Assembly (NCBI GenBank): GCA_905147135.1
Contig: LR990064.1
Location: forward strand, 14,216,001 to 14,280,000
Direction: 5' to 3'
Source of the DNA: Blastobasis lacticolella
Lineage: Eukaryota; Arthropoda; Insecta; Lepidoptera; Blastobasidae
DNA: 64,000 nucleotides
Of this stretch, positions 32,975 to 44,084 are shown piece after piece. The position numbers and the translations under genes are program-made. Under the pieces are notes generated by a model. That model saw only the letters and a program-made list of their open reading frames with translations. It was not told where the DNA came from and searched no databases. Numbering within the stretch: position 1 is the stretch's first letter; every line of letters begins with the position of its first letter.

Positions 32975-33650
32975 AACGCGTTGGTAGCACACGGATTAAT
33001 AGCACAGTTGTGATAGGATTGACGCATTTGTGCGTTTGGCCGTTCACGGAATTCTCAGCATTCGCCTCCAGCACTACATTTTGAATGCATAAATTCTCTG
33101 CCGCTCTCTCGCTTTCATGGTACAAGTCTTTACACCCTACAGAAATAATGAGAAGATCAATGCCCTCGACAGATGCATTTTGGTTTTGATTGTGATGTCT
33201 CTGTTCTTCCATAACCCATTAAGGCTGGTCATAGCATCCTTGGCTATAGAAATGCGTTTTCTTTTTCTAATACGCAACTACCATCATTGCTTATTTATGA
33301 GCACAGATAGATGTAATTTTTAACAATGTCCACACCTATGCTCTCAATATAGGACAGTGTTTGAGTACGATCGACTATCATGAGTTTGGTTATGCTCCTA
33401 TTGATCGCCAGACCCAGTTCCAGGCTCTCTCCAGTTTCTATAGAAGCATTTTCATAACCGCGACGGAAGTTGAAACAAGGACAGTGTCATCGGCGTATCT
33501 GTCCTCCTCACTCTCAATTCTCTATTGTTTCATGGATGATGTATTCGCCGTATATATTGAACAACGCCGGAGAAAGGACGCACCCCTGTGTAACTCTTTT
33601 ATTTGCAACAAACACATCAGAATCGAAAAATAATCAACGTTTTATTCTTT
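32975..33650 (-). pseudogene. RTE-clade reverse transcriptase remnant
   Basis: Minus strand, frames shifting: KRVTQGCVLSPALFNIYGEY (motif B), RYADDTVLVSTSVA (motif C), SLELGLAINRS..TKLMIVDR, SIGVDIVKNYIYL..ISNDG, AKDAMTSLNGLWKNRDITIK, then EN..VNGQTHKCV. Order and spacing match the RT, thumb and C-terminal region of RTE-type ORF2. At least four frameshifts or stops; upstream motif A and EN are missing. It stops shortly before the repeat B poly(A) end at 32965. Confidence 0.8.
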
Positions 33651-33659
33651 GTTATTATT

Positions 33660-33935
33660 AACTAATGGTATGGCCACGTCTTGCGCAGACCGGCAATTTA
33701 TGTGGGGAACAAATGTCTGGTCATGCCGCCCCCGCCGGGCACGGGAAGGAGAGGCCGACCCAAGAAGCGATGGCTTGACGTAGTCAAGAACGATATGCGT
33801 GCCAATAAGCTCACAACTAGGGATGCCGAAGACCGAGCGAGGTGGGCCAAGAATAGCAGGACGGCGGACCCTGGGCCCTCGCGTGCTGCGCGGGGGCGCA
33901 ACCGGGAAATAACGCCAAGATGATGATGATTTATT
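33660..33935 (+). pseudogene. RTE-clade LINE ORF2 C-terminus, open
   Basis: Open plus frame WYGHVLRRPAIYVGNKCLVM then GTGRRGRPKKRWLDVVKNDM and DAEDRARWAKNSRTADPGP to a TGA at 33921-33923. This is the canonical RTE C-terminal block (..GHVxR..., GRPKKRW.D, A.DR..W). It ends ACGCCAAGATGATGATGAT, the (GAT)n 3' end. 5'-truncated but otherwise undamaged, hence fairly young. Confidence 0.8.
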
Positions 33936-35000
33936 TATTTATTATCTCTTCATGCACAAAATAGTACAAATGATGATGATGATTTGCTACGGAACCTTTA
34001 AAATTTTAAATTAATGTACTTGGTCCTATCATAATAATATGTTTGTTGGTAAAATCAGTGAATATTTTATTTGCCAGAACACAGGATGCTTAGTTAATAT
34101 AACTACAGATGTTAATCACGGCTAGCCCAGTAGCTTAACTCGGCCTTATTAAGGCACTTGGTAGCGAATATCCTGATGAAAATATCTAATAGAACAAAAA
34201 CGAGAGAGGTCATAATAATGGTTGGTAATTGAAGACACCACAAACGAAATAACCGTGCCATGCATTCTTGCGTGCCTGAAAGTGCTCAAAATCTCAGACT
34301 GGTCGGGTTTCTCAGCTCCCGGGCACTCGAGCCTCCTCCATTAGGAGAGTAAACAAAAAATTATTTGCCTGTTTATCGGTTTCGGGAAGGACGGAGGGTT
34401 TAGGGTGTTTTTAGATAGTAGGTAGGAATATAACAATCTTCAAGGACGGAGGATTTTTCTAAAGGAAAAATGATCAATGTTTGAGTGTTGACATATATAA
34501 TTAATAAATTCGAAAGACAGAGAAACAGAAAACATTTATTCACACGACTAGAACACCACAATAAATTGAAACAGATACGAAAATAGAAAAAGACACGAGA
34601 TGGAAAAGTACAGAAGACAGCATCCCAACCCAACAATATTTAGACTTAGACCGTCTCCGGTTTGTACGCGCATCAATCCACATAGTTAGGAATATGGCCT
34701 AAACTATGGCTTCATTTTATAGTAAGTACTTTATTGCAACAACATTGCATATACTGGAGGTGGATAGGTTGATGTACTGCTATCTGTACTTTCGCAGATA
34801 TCTACTAGGTACATAAAATGCACGTACAAAAAAAACATAAACTATAGTGCCATTGCATATGGTTGTGTTGTAGTGTGAAAAGGATCACTTCACTCAGCAA
34901 AAATATCCTAATTATTATTACGGTCCCATTGACTATTTAATATGGCGATCAATGGCATGAACCAGCAGTACGTCTCAGAGATATTTATAATATAAAAAAT
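33936..35000. other. Intergenic; possible LINE tail at 34700-34890
   Basis: Most of this stretch shows nothing. At 34710-34890 the pattern CATTGCATATGG.TGTGTTGT..TG matches 62860-62960, a minus-strand LINE 3' UTR. Confidence 0.4.
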
Positions 35001-35006
35001 ATCATC

Positions 35007-35160
35007 GTCATATCAGCCGAAAGATGCTGGGCATAGGCCTCCCCCAGAGATCTCGACAAAGGCCGGTCCTGTGCCTTCCGCATCCAGCTGGTACCTACGA
35101 TCTTTACCAGGTCGTCGGTCCACCTTGTGGGAGGCCTACCCACGCTGCGTACGCGTTATA
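35007..35160 (-). pseudogene. RTE-type LINE C-terminal fragment
   Basis: GGGCATAGGCCTCCCCCAGAG and CAGGTCGTCGGTCCACCTTG match 43310-43500. The minus frame encodes the R.WTDDLVK-type end of an RTE ORF2. Short and broken. Confidence 0.6.
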
Positions 35161-35474
35161 AAAAATATAACGAACGCATTACTCAAAGCGCCGCAGCAAC
35201 ACCCTCGTCGTTACATCCACAATACGCGTGGAAAATATTCGATTGTTCAGTAATTTTGTAGGCGAATGAATCGGAAATCGAGTGATGGCTGGCAGGCGGG
35301 CGAAGTGGATTGAGACTTGGAAAAATTTAGACTTCATTAGGTATCCACCTTACAGAATGTCGCAGCTAAACAATACTCAAAAACAATATCGGTTTCTTTG
35401 ACTCCAAGGTTTGCTGGTAGAAAACTCAACTGTTGAGATAAGCTCACCTTTGTACTTAATTTACCTTCTGTTAA

Positions 35475-36000
<526 letters not shown>

Positions 36001-36034
36001 TAAGTTATGAATTTGTTATAAATAAATAAATAAA

Positions 36035-36077
36035 TAATCGTGGACAAATTCACACAGCGCCATCTAGCCCCAAAGTA
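36035..36077 (-). repeat. Gly-SINE tail fragment
   Basis: TCGTGGACAAATTCACACAGCGCCATCTAGCCCCAAAGTAAGC, the 3' end of the tRNA-Gly-derived SINE. Confidence 0.65.
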
Positions 36078-36091
36078 AGCAAAGCTTTTGT

Positions 36092-36149
36092 CTGCTGCCC
36101 ATAGACACACGCAATACCCTACGGTATTGCGTGTGTCTATGGGCAGCAG
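36092..36149. repeat. Perfect 27-bp hairpin, 4-base loop
   Basis: Arm 36092-36118 (starting CTGCTGCCCATAGACACACG), loop CTAC, exact inverse 36123-36149. The following GTGAACACTTTCCATCAG belongs to a LINE tail, so half of the hairpin is likely a local inverted duplication. Confidence 0.85.
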
Positions 36150-36834
36150 TGAACACTTTCCATCAGACCTGGCCTGACCTGCTTTCTCGTTGGTTCCCCA
36201 CTACAATACATAATAAAAAATCTCACTGAGGTCTGTTCGTTTAATACAGGGCGAACTCGAATTGATGATTTTATTTATTTTATTTTATTTACTGGAGAAA
36301 AGCCAAAAGCAGTTGTTACAATAAAAACAATAATAGCATAACATAGCCAATTATAGGCGTTCACTGATAAAATTACATTATTTAAAAAGAAGTGCAACAG
36401 TTAATGAGACGCAACAACTTAAGCCTGAAAATTATTATTATGATACAAGTAGGTACTTTTTGCATGTGCTCGTGATAATAAACAACTTTTATTATTAACA
36501 TCGTGCCAACTCTGAAATCGCCAAAAAATTGTCAGCTGCTTCTTGGCTGCTTTATATAAAATTTAAAGCAAATTCTGTCAAAATGTATGAAACAGCTGCT
36601 TTTCTATCTACTAGGGCACCTATCCGATTTCTGGGATCCTGAGGCAAATTATTATATTTAATTTAGTAGATTTCTCCATATAAAAATGTCATCTAGACCA
36701 TAATTACGAATCAATTGACACCTCGTTTAGTGGATTTTCCACTATGGTTTGGAGCCAACTTGATCACGAACTGTGCGGTTCCAACGAAAGTTTATCTCAC
36801 GCATGTTGAGACTGTCGACTGAGCTCATTGGAGC
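36150..36834. other. No gene seen
   Basis: AT-rich; TTTTATTTTATTTTATTTA simple sequence near 36270-36290. Confidence 0.35.
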
Positions 36835-36998
36835 GGTTTTCCTTGGAGAGTACAACATGGAGTTCTGCACGAAAGGGGTGAAAAGGTTTTAACGGGGTCG
36901 GCAGCGCGTGGGTGATGTTCCTGATTGCAAACGTCCATAGGCTGCGGTGATTTACCATCAGGCAGATAAGCTTGTTTGCCACCTTGGTGATATTAAAA
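36835..36998 (+). repeat. Repeat F, LINE 3' tail with poly(A)
   Basis: CATGGAGTTCTGCACGAAAGG, AACGTCCATAGGCTGCGGTG, TACCATCAGGCAGATAAGC, ending in A8. Confidence 0.65.
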
Positions 36999-37014
36999 AA
37001 AATTCGCACCTAAA

Positions 37015-37430
37015 ATCCGTCGTCATCGTCATCATCATCCTAGCATTTATCCCAGCATATGCCGGGGTCCGCTTTCTGACTTGCTCCACTTCGCCCGGTC
37101 TTCAGCTTCCTCTTTTCGTAAGCCATTGGCTCTCCCATCCAACTCAACGATGTCAATACGTCGATTTCTGGGCCTCCCACGGGATTTCTTTCCTGATACT
37201 GGCAGGTTTAGGCACCTCTTTCCCAAATATCCCTAGGGCTTACGCAGCACGTGACCATACTTTTTCAATCTTGTCCGCGATGTCTCTAACACCTAGACTG
37301 CCGTGTAATCTGTTTTGGAAAAATTCAGCTACAAACCTCCGTTTCCTAGCATTACCTTCCACTTGTTTCAAGATCCTGCCTAAGCTTGCTCACCAGTGCG
37401 ATGTCATCAGCGTATTTCAAAATCCGTTAC
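37015..37430 (-). pseudogene. RTE-clade LINE C-terminal remnant
   Basis: The minus frame reads SGKKSRGRPRNRRIDIVELD then RANGLRKEEAEDRAKWSKS and ends in (GATGAC/GATGAT)n at 37019-37040. Upstream (higher coordinates) the sequence is a broken RT with an ILKYADD.IAL-like trace near 37400-37430. Multiple stops. Confidence 0.75.
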
Positions 37431-37757
37431 CACATAATTAATACATTCAACTAAAATCATAAACCAAAGCCAAAGCTGTTGGTAGTCGGAAAAAATTTGT
37501 CCCAAGTCTTCAGTTTCCCCGTACACACAAAGCTTTACCCGCACCGAGGAATCTGTAAAAGGGAAATGAAAATGCTGAGGCTAAACAAGGCGAGGGTGTG
37601 AATTGTCAAGACTTTATTCACTTACCGCTTTTACCGGGTTGTGTTATGGACAATTGAGTTCCATCTGTTTGTTCAACGTACTCTCTTAAGCCGTTTGATA
37701 ACATTCGTCGTTACAAATGTTACTTCACTGTCATTATCATTACATAAAAAAAAACAT
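37431..37757. other. No gene seen
   Basis: Nothing supportable between the RTE remnant and the next SINE. Confidence 0.35.
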
Positions 37758-38096
37758 CTTGACGTTAATGGCCCGGTTGTACACTCGCGCAGGAGGGCCC
37801 GCAGTCCGCCTTGACCATGATCCAAGATTTGGCAGATAAGGTAATTACAGTGGAGCGTCTGCCATATGACCTCCGTGACCCTGTTGACAGGTGAAACTGA
37901 CCAGATTGGAACATGGTTACACATTCAGTTGTCTGAAATGTGCAGGTTTCATCACGGTGTTTTCCCTCATCCTAAGAGCATCGGCAAGAGCAACTCAAGT
38001 TCATAACTCAAAAAAAAAAATTGATTCATGGCGGCAGTGGGATTCGAATCTGGTACTTTTCGCTTAATTTTACCACTAGGCCACCGACGCTCCACT
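37758..38096 (-). mobile_element. SINE A, near complete
   Basis: Minus copy from GACGTTAATGGCCCGGTTG to GAGCGTCGGTGGCCTAGTGG (A box) with a B box GATTCGAATCC. Confidence 0.75.
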
Positions 38097-38277
38097 CACA
38101 GAATAAAAGTGTGTACTGTGTACTGACACAAGAAAAACGGTAAATAAATATGAAATTCAATTCCTTTTTGGGACATCTAGCATACTGTTGCCGACATTCA
38201 ACACCTCCACTAGCTCCATCCCTATTAGGCCTAAACAAGAATAAATAGTAGATTTAATTCTAATTGCGACCCCTAGT

Positions 38278-38664
38278 AGGATTGCCAACTTTTTTAGACC
38301 TAATATAGTATTTTCGGGTTTAGAAGCCATAAAAATATAGTAGGTAGGGCATTAATCAAAAAATATATAGTAGGTTTTTTAAATAACATGTATGTATATT
38401 TTCTGCTACATTGAACTTCATAGCTGTTTTGTTTTATTTGACTTGAGTCATACAAATGTCAAGACTCAAGATCGTTCTGAAATATTCGATTTGCATCAGG
38501 AAAAAATTTCTTTTGAGGATCTTATGGACACGTTCCGTTTTACGGTAAATGGTAATGTTGTGCTAATTAAATATAGTAGTTTCGCCTACTATATTTTAAT
38601 TTTTAATTTATAGTAGGTAGACTCCTAGTAGGACACTATATTATATAGTAGGGTTGGCAACCCT
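38278..38664. mobile_element. MITE with AGG(A/G)TTGCCAAC TIRs and TATAGTAGG sub-repeats
   Basis: Left AGGATTGCCAAC, right GTTGGCAACCCT. The motif ATAGTAGG or its variants recurs six or more times inside (38296, 38335, 38370, 38575, 38611, 38646). An unremarkable 73-codon frame lies in the centre. Confidence 0.55.
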
Positions 38665-38879
38665 AACCATCTAGATTGATTGAGGGAGCACTTGATTGTT
38701 CCACGGAGTCAATCGTGTCCTTACCCGTTCATAATTTTCTTTTTATTATAGTTTATTACCAGAAATAATAATGTTGTTCAATGTATTCGTCTTTTATATG
38801 TACTATTTACACGATACGTTAGTAACATACACGTTATTAGTTATCTCAGATTTATTCCGTTCAGTTAAAATAATCGTAT

Positions 38880-39062
38880 TGTCCCGGTTGAACTCTCGAG
38901 CACGAGGGCCCGTGGTCAAACTTGACCATTAATTAGGATTTAGCGATCAGGCCTTATTACAGTGGAGCGACTACCATCTGACCTCCGTGACCCGGCTACT
39001 AGGGGAACCTGACCAGATTGTTACCAGATTACAAATTTAGTTGCCTGAATTTGCAGGGAATT
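38880..39062 (-). repeat. SINE A, 3' portion
   Basis: Minus copy, GTCCCGGTTGAACTCTCG to TTTAGTTGCCTGAATTTGC. Confidence 0.65.
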
Positions 39063-39149
39063 TTCATCACGAGAAACATTTTCCCCGATTGAGTTAACCA
39101 GTTAAATCAACGAAGGAAAATCAAAGAAATGCCAACGAATGGGGTCAAC

Positions 39150-39240
39150 TCGTGTCCATGACGCATGCAACTGCGTCGAAATATCGAGGTAAAAACAATA
39201 CTAACCGTGCTAACAAACTCGATAATATGTGTAGTGAAAG
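39150..39240 (+). repeat. Repeat E, half copy
   Basis: CAACTGCGTCGAAATATCGAGG then CTAACCGTGCTAACAAACTCG. Confidence 0.6.
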
Positions 39241-39339
39241 TGTAGTTAATTACCACGAAATTCTTATTACCTAGATTTCAAAGAAATGGCTCATTAGTTT
39301 AACGATTAGAAAGAAATACATACTCCCTTTTTAAAATTA

Positions 39340-39345
39340 TTTATT
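39340..39345 (-). terminator. Polyadenylation signal AATAAA
   Basis: AATAAA on the minus strand, 12 bases after the stop codon of the three-exon gene. It could serve as the poly(A) signal for a very short 3' UTR. Confidence 0.5.
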
Positions 39346-39357
39346 TTTACTACAACC

Positions 39358-39607
39358 CTAGAGACAGCCCATATAGGACCTCTTACAACACTTCCTGCAA
39401 CACGGGTACAACTTTCCAGCTCCCTTCTTACCACCTCCTTTTTTCTGCGCTCCCTTCTTCTTCGCTTCTCGCCCTTGTTTCGGACATTTCTCGTTGCCTT
39501 TAATCTTATCCTGTTCCTCTCTGTATGTTTTTATCTTGTTCGCCTCGAGTTGTTTCTTGTAGAGCCACTCGTCCAGTTGCTTCTGGATCTTCAAGCGGTT
39601 GAATAAC
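39358..39607 (-). CDS. Exon 3 of the secreted Lys-rich gene
   Basis: Acceptor CAACTTGAATTCAAG (a less common AAG ending) was chosen because it alone gives the right phase and an uninterrupted frame. Encodes LFNRLKIQKQLDEWLYKKQL, the basic stretch, the six cysteines and TAG. The alternative acceptor at GATCCAG would break phase. Confidence 0.65.
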
Positions 39608-41969
39608 CTTGAATTCAAGTTGAAGTGTTTTTGGAAAACACAGGAAGGCAAAGGAGTTATAATTGTAGCTAAACCAAAGACGTTCAATAGATGTAAATTC
39701 GTACATTGATTTTAGACTAACTGTACAGTTAAGTAGGCCCAATTTAGAAAAAGAAATCAATCGACGGACTTAACTCGGTTAGCCAGCGCTCGGGAAAGTG
39801 CTGAAGATTTACTCATTCAAAATACCTCAGCATTTCAAGACGAAGATCAGCTTGTTAACACAAGGTATTTGACATAGGGAACGGAATCTTGCTATACATT
39901 TTTAGAAAAGTCAAAGTCACTCAGAAAAGTTTCTCTACAAGATAGGAAAAGAAATGAACATATACGCAGCAGAATTCAGGTCACCGATATATATTTTAGA
40001 GTGGCAAAACTAGAGTACAATCGGCAGGCTCCGCTGTAGGAAAACATTGATCGATGAACGTACTGGAGTAACGACCACCTTCCGGTAGGGCAGCCTCCAC
40101 GAGATGGACGGACGTAGACTCCTTAAGAGATTGTAGGGAGTCGGTGGATGCAAGAGGCACATTTTTGGTTGGTGTGGAATGAGTTGAGGAAAGCCACAGA
40201 ACATCCAGCAGTGGACGTTCAACGGCTACGATGATGATAATGATCCAGCAGAGCGACAGAGAAATATTTTTACAATCATGTTAAGTCAAGATAAAACAAT
40301 TCTTCTACGTACCTCTTCTTATACTTTTTGGAATTCTTCTTCCCGAATATCTTATCTAGGTTCATCATTTTCTCCGTATCCCTGTCGGCAGGGATCGGCA
40401 ATTGTCGCCTTAGGTCGTCTCCTATGGCGGCTGCTTCCTCCTTTCCTTCAATCTCTAGCCCATCTTGGCTATGTCTTCTGCTGAGAAAATCTGCATCCGT
40501 CATACGAAATTCCCCAGTCGTGTTCAGTTCCTTGAGTTGCCTCTTCAAGTCTTTTATATAGTTTAGACCTGATACGAAAATAATCGTGTTAAATACAATA
40601 CACTGCCATCACTGGCCTAACATAAACACATAGTGAAACGCCTTTCTTTTGATGATTATATGCATTGTTCCAATGTAATTAAACGCATTTACTCAACGTA
40701 TTAATTTAACGCATTAGCGATACTCTTGGGTTTACTAATGTCTATAGGCAGTGGTGACCACTTTCCATCAGGTGGCCCGCTTGCGTGTTTTCCTACCGTA
40801 TGACATAAAAAAAAATTTCAAGTCACTTAAATTTTATAAAACCTGTTTCAATGGGAATTTTATAAATCAATTCCTTGTGAATACAAACGTCATATACCCT
40901 TCTGTCTAGTTCTTTAACTATCTGCTCTTCTGGTTTGATTGCAAAGTCCGCGTTTACGGGATTTATAATATACCTTTTGTCTTTTTTGTATTTGTCCTGC
41001 CTGTATTTTTATGGAGTGGAGTCGGAACCAACATGTTCCGCACCTTTACTTTTTATAAATATTGTTATGGGTTCCAAAGCAGTGTTAGCTTGTTCTCAGG
41101 TAGCCTGAGTGGCTAATCTCAGTGTCTCTTTGGATCCTGACTACACAGTACTCAGTGAGCCATTGTCAATCTACATTGTTATCGTCACTAGGCTTAAATT
41201 GTTACCTTAAATCCAGCGCCTCGCCGGTCTAGGCGACTGTAATCACAAGAGGTGGTTCGTCACTCATACTAAATTTCTGTTACCATCCGTTCAACCGTTT
41301 GAGAGTTTAGTAATTGTATTATAATTTATACTCTTATTAAATGTATCCATTTGACCGTTATAGATTTCTATATCTTAATAATATAAAACAAAGCATTAAA
41401 TTGAAACTAAAACACAATTCGCTTATAGATAGCGTTGATTTGTTATTTTGTAATTTTTCTCTTTCATTGCTTTGTTTTCTAGTATTAACGTGTAGAAATC
41501 CATTTTACGACAAATTTGATACATTTATTTACTAACGGCCAATTGCACAAACATACATCAAAAACGTCGAACCCTTGAAAGAATGTACGAGTACATAAAT
41601 ATATAATTAAATGGTTAAAAACGTCAAACATTTGAAAGAACGTACATAAATAAATAAAAGATAATATTTCTACATAATTTTTTTATGAAAACGGTACCAC
41701 ATGAACATTGCCCGGCTTGGTGATTGGCATCCTTTTACCAATATATAAAAATGAAAAATAAACTTACCCAACGCTGCTTCCGAAGTGTTGCTGTGCAGGA
41801 ATGATTTCACGCTCTCTTCGATAGCACTATTTATTTGGTTATACAATTCACTTTTCTCCTTCTCTAAGAGTTCGACCTCTTTCTTTTTGTCATTGCGTTT
41901 CTCCGGGGCTTGCTCGCTGTAGCTTACTAATGCTAGGACTGTTAGTAACACCTTGTATGTCGATTGCAT
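39358..41969 (-). CDS. Three-exon gene for a 235-residue secreted, Lys-rich, six-Cys protein
   Basis: Exons 41969-41768, 40568-40313 and 39607-39358 join in phase (67 codons+1 base; 256 bases; 1 base+82 codons+stop). Splice sites: G|GTAAGT and TATCAG|G; AG|GTACGT and TTCAAG|G. Residues 1-20 are a signal peptide (MQSTYK, hydrophobic VLLTVLALVSY, likely cleavage near SEQA). Residues 26-85 are charged and probably coiled-coil, with N-glycosylation sequons NTS (61) and NTT (83). Polybasic KKNSKKYKKR lies at 144-153, a possible processing site. The C-terminus is very basic (KKKGAQKKGGGKKGAGK) and ends with Cys at 194, 222, 223, 226, 227 and 234, including a CCRKCC motif. I do not recognise the family; secretion, cationic charge and clustered cysteines allow a peptide effector, matrix or seminal protein, but none is shown. 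Introns hold repeat B debris. Confidence 0.75.
40313..40568 (-). CDS. Exon 2 of the secreted Lys-rich gene
   Basis: Acceptor TTTTCGTATCAG, donor GTACGTAG. Encodes LNYIKDLKRQLKELNTTGEF, an acidic middle and the KKNSKKYKK basic run. Phase 1 in, phase 2 out. Confidence 0.75.
40697..40815 (+). repeat. Repeat B 3' fragment in intron 1
   Basis: ACGCATTAGCGATACTCTTGG, TCCATCAGGTGGCCCGCTTG, ending GTATGACAT plus A9. Confidence 0.7.
40816..41667. other. Intron 1 DNA, no feature seen
   Basis: AT-rich intronic sequence. Frames of 60-70 codons are present but look random. Confidence 0.4.
41768..41969 (-). CDS. Exon 1 of the secreted Lys-rich gene
   Basis: ATG at 41969 directly follows ATGCTTTACAG, which itself looks like a 3' splice site, so a non-coding upstream exon may exist. 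Encodes the signal peptide and start of the coiled-coil region; ends at a GTAAGTTT donor. Confidence 0.75.
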
Positions 41970-42161
41970 CTGTAAAGCATTTCAATTTGCATTTTTCTTC
42001 TAACATACTAGACTTTTAACAATACGATTCACGGGTCACTTCATTTACAATAAAAGGAATAACTAGATAAGAGAAAATGACCAATGAGGTTTTAGAAACT
42101 GATATAAAATTCCATCTGGAAGTCAGAAAAGACGTAGCGTTTCATAATGTGATTCATATTA

Positions 42162-42241
42162 ATGTCACAAACTTATCTGCAGCGTCGCTGCTGTAGACAT
42201 TCACCGGACCATCTGGTAACTTATCTAAGTTTGTGGCACTC
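42162..42241. mobile_element. TA-flanked MITE, 80-bp short copy
   Basis: Left ATGTCACAAACTTATCTG, right AAGTTTGTGGCACTC inverse; TA at 42160-42161 and 42242-42243. It keeps the GCAGCGTCGCTG centre of the 7640-7764 family. It lies about 190 bp upstream of exon 1. Confidence 0.65.
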
Positions 42242-42430
42242 TAATATTAATTATAATATGAATAGCTAATATTAAAATTTTAGATCCTCAGAATTAAAAT
42301 TTCACAAAAGGGGATAATGTCTTAATTAAAACCTTTGTTTCTCTATTGAGTAAAACATTAATATCTCTTTCAATCGCCCACAGAGATAGTAATTTTAGAA
42401 GTGAGGTACACAACTGACTGATTTGACTGA

Positions 42431-42490
42431 GAGCGTCGGTGGCCGAACGGTTAAAGTATACGACACAACCGGGAGATTAATGCCAATATG
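42431..42490 (+). repeat. SINE A, extreme internal deletion
   Basis: Head GCGTCGGTGGCCGAACGG..TATACGACAC joined directly to the family's 3' end AACCGGGAGATTAATGCC; about 290 bp is missing. Confidence 0.65.
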
Positions 42491-42654
42491 TATTTTTTTT
42501 ATCTGTCTAATTTATAATAAGTCTACAGTAGAGGCTGATCTAAGACAGCATGAATGGACTATGTAATTAAATATTGATGCGGGTGAAAGGTGAGTATCGA
42601 GAAGAGGAGTGATAGGGTTACGTGAAAGAAGGAGACGTGTTGAGCTGGTCTCAC

Positions 42655-42760
42655 CTAGATGGGATTAGGGTAATTTAAAACAATACTAACCGTGGTAACA
42701 AACCCGATAAGTATAAGATAAGTATGTGTTGTGAAAATGTAGTAAATCACCACAAAAGTC
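42655..42760 (+). repeat. Repeat E, partial
   Basis: AAAACAATACTAACCGTGGTAACAAACCCGATAAG and a following TGTGTTGTGAAAATGTAGT block, as at 39190-39245. Confidence 0.5.
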
Positions 42761-42777
42761 TTAAGAGCTAGAAGGGT

Positions 42778-43056
42778 AGGTGGATGATGATCATCATCAC
42801 AGCCCGTAACAATCCACTGCAGGACTTAGGGCCTCTCCCACGAAAGGGGAGGTTATTGCCATAATCTCCACGTTTGGCAGGCGGGTTGGAGATCGCAGTG
42901 TTTAAATATAACAATGGAAAATGCTGCTGCCCATTTTCCAGACTACGGAGACTCTTGATCTTTTGCCTCGAAAACATTAGTCGCCTTGTACGACACCCAT
43001 TAGCGTAAGGGGTTGGTGCTATTCTACTCTGCCGGTCACCACACGGCCAACGGGAT
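42778..43056 (-). repeat. Repeat C, near complete
   Basis: GATGATCATCATCACAGCCCG at the 3' (low) end, GGCAGGCGGGTTGGAGATCG, and CCGGTCACCACACGGCC at the 5' end. Confidence 0.75.
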
Positions 43057-43299
43057 GATGATACGGTAACTTAATTTTGAGAAGTACCTTTAGAACTTCA
43101 AAGAACATCAAATTCTCCACTTAACATCAGCATGTTAAATGTAGAATTTGAAATGCATTTTTACATAGCGTACGTTATTTTTATACTACAAACATAGGTT
43201 TTGAAATTTACTCCGTTTTCCCTAGGCAAAGGCTTCAAATATGGAACCGTTTACTATGGTCCTGGTAAACAAGCTCATCAGTTAAACTCTTGTGAACTG

Positions 43300-43700
43300 T
43301 AATCCGGAAGACGCCCACTGCTGAGCATAGGCCTCCCCCAGAAATCTCAACAAAGGCCGATCTTGTGCCTTCTGCATCCAGCTGGTACCACTGCAATCTC
43401 TACCCGATCGTCGGTCCACCTAGCGGGAGCCCTACTCACGCTGCGTCGTCCGGTACGTAGTCGCCACTCGAGACCTTTCCAGCCGCATCGGCCATCTGTT
43501 CTGCGAATTATTGCCCTGCCCACTGCCACTTAAGCTTGGCAAACCTTCGGGTTAAGTCGGTGACCTTAGTTCGCTTGTGGATCTCCTCATTCCTGATTCG
43601 ATCGCGAGATCCAATGAGACTCCAAATATAGCCCTTTCCATCGCCCTTTGGGTAACAGTGAGTTTTCTTATAAGGCCCACAGCCTCTATCATACCAGCAT
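43300..43700 (-). pseudogene. RTE-type LINE ORF2 C-terminus
   Basis: Minus strand: LIGSRDRIRNEEIHKRTKVT then AKLKWQWAGQ, IIRRTDGRCGWKGLEWRLRT, GRRSVSRAPARWTDD, with frameshifts between. This matches the DRIRNEEIR.RTKV, KWQWAGHIAR, W.P..GRR..GRPP.RW.DD order of RTE-type ORF2 C-termini. A shorter sibling lies at 35007. Confidence 0.8.
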
Positions 43701-44084
43701 AGAATTATCAAATTCATTATCCTACTTACTTTCATCTGCGTAATTAAACAATTTTGCACTCAACGACCATGATTTCCTTACACCTCACGGCGTTATACAA
43801 ATGCTCGTTTCTACTTTATTTTCATTTACTTTTATATAAAATATGCGCAGTATTTATTTATTTTCTTTCGGGCCGTTTTTACGACGTGTCCTTATCGATA
43901 GTGTTTTACTGCTTCGGAATATAAAACAGCGTTTTGTTGCGGAGATATCGAGCGATTTACGACTACATAGGAGCAAATGGGTTGGGGAATAGATGTACAG
44001 TTTTCGTGTGTAAGTAAATTTTTGAAAAGGAACTAATTATTGCCTTCTATACGTGGAAGATGTTCGGAGGAAAGAGGCGACTCC
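43701..44084. other. No gene seen
   Basis: Nothing supportable. Confidence 0.35.

Noticed and set aside
38392..38613. 73-codon plus-strand frame as a gene
   Set aside because: Lies inside a TIR element, ends are hydrophobic AT-rich translation, no supporting signals.
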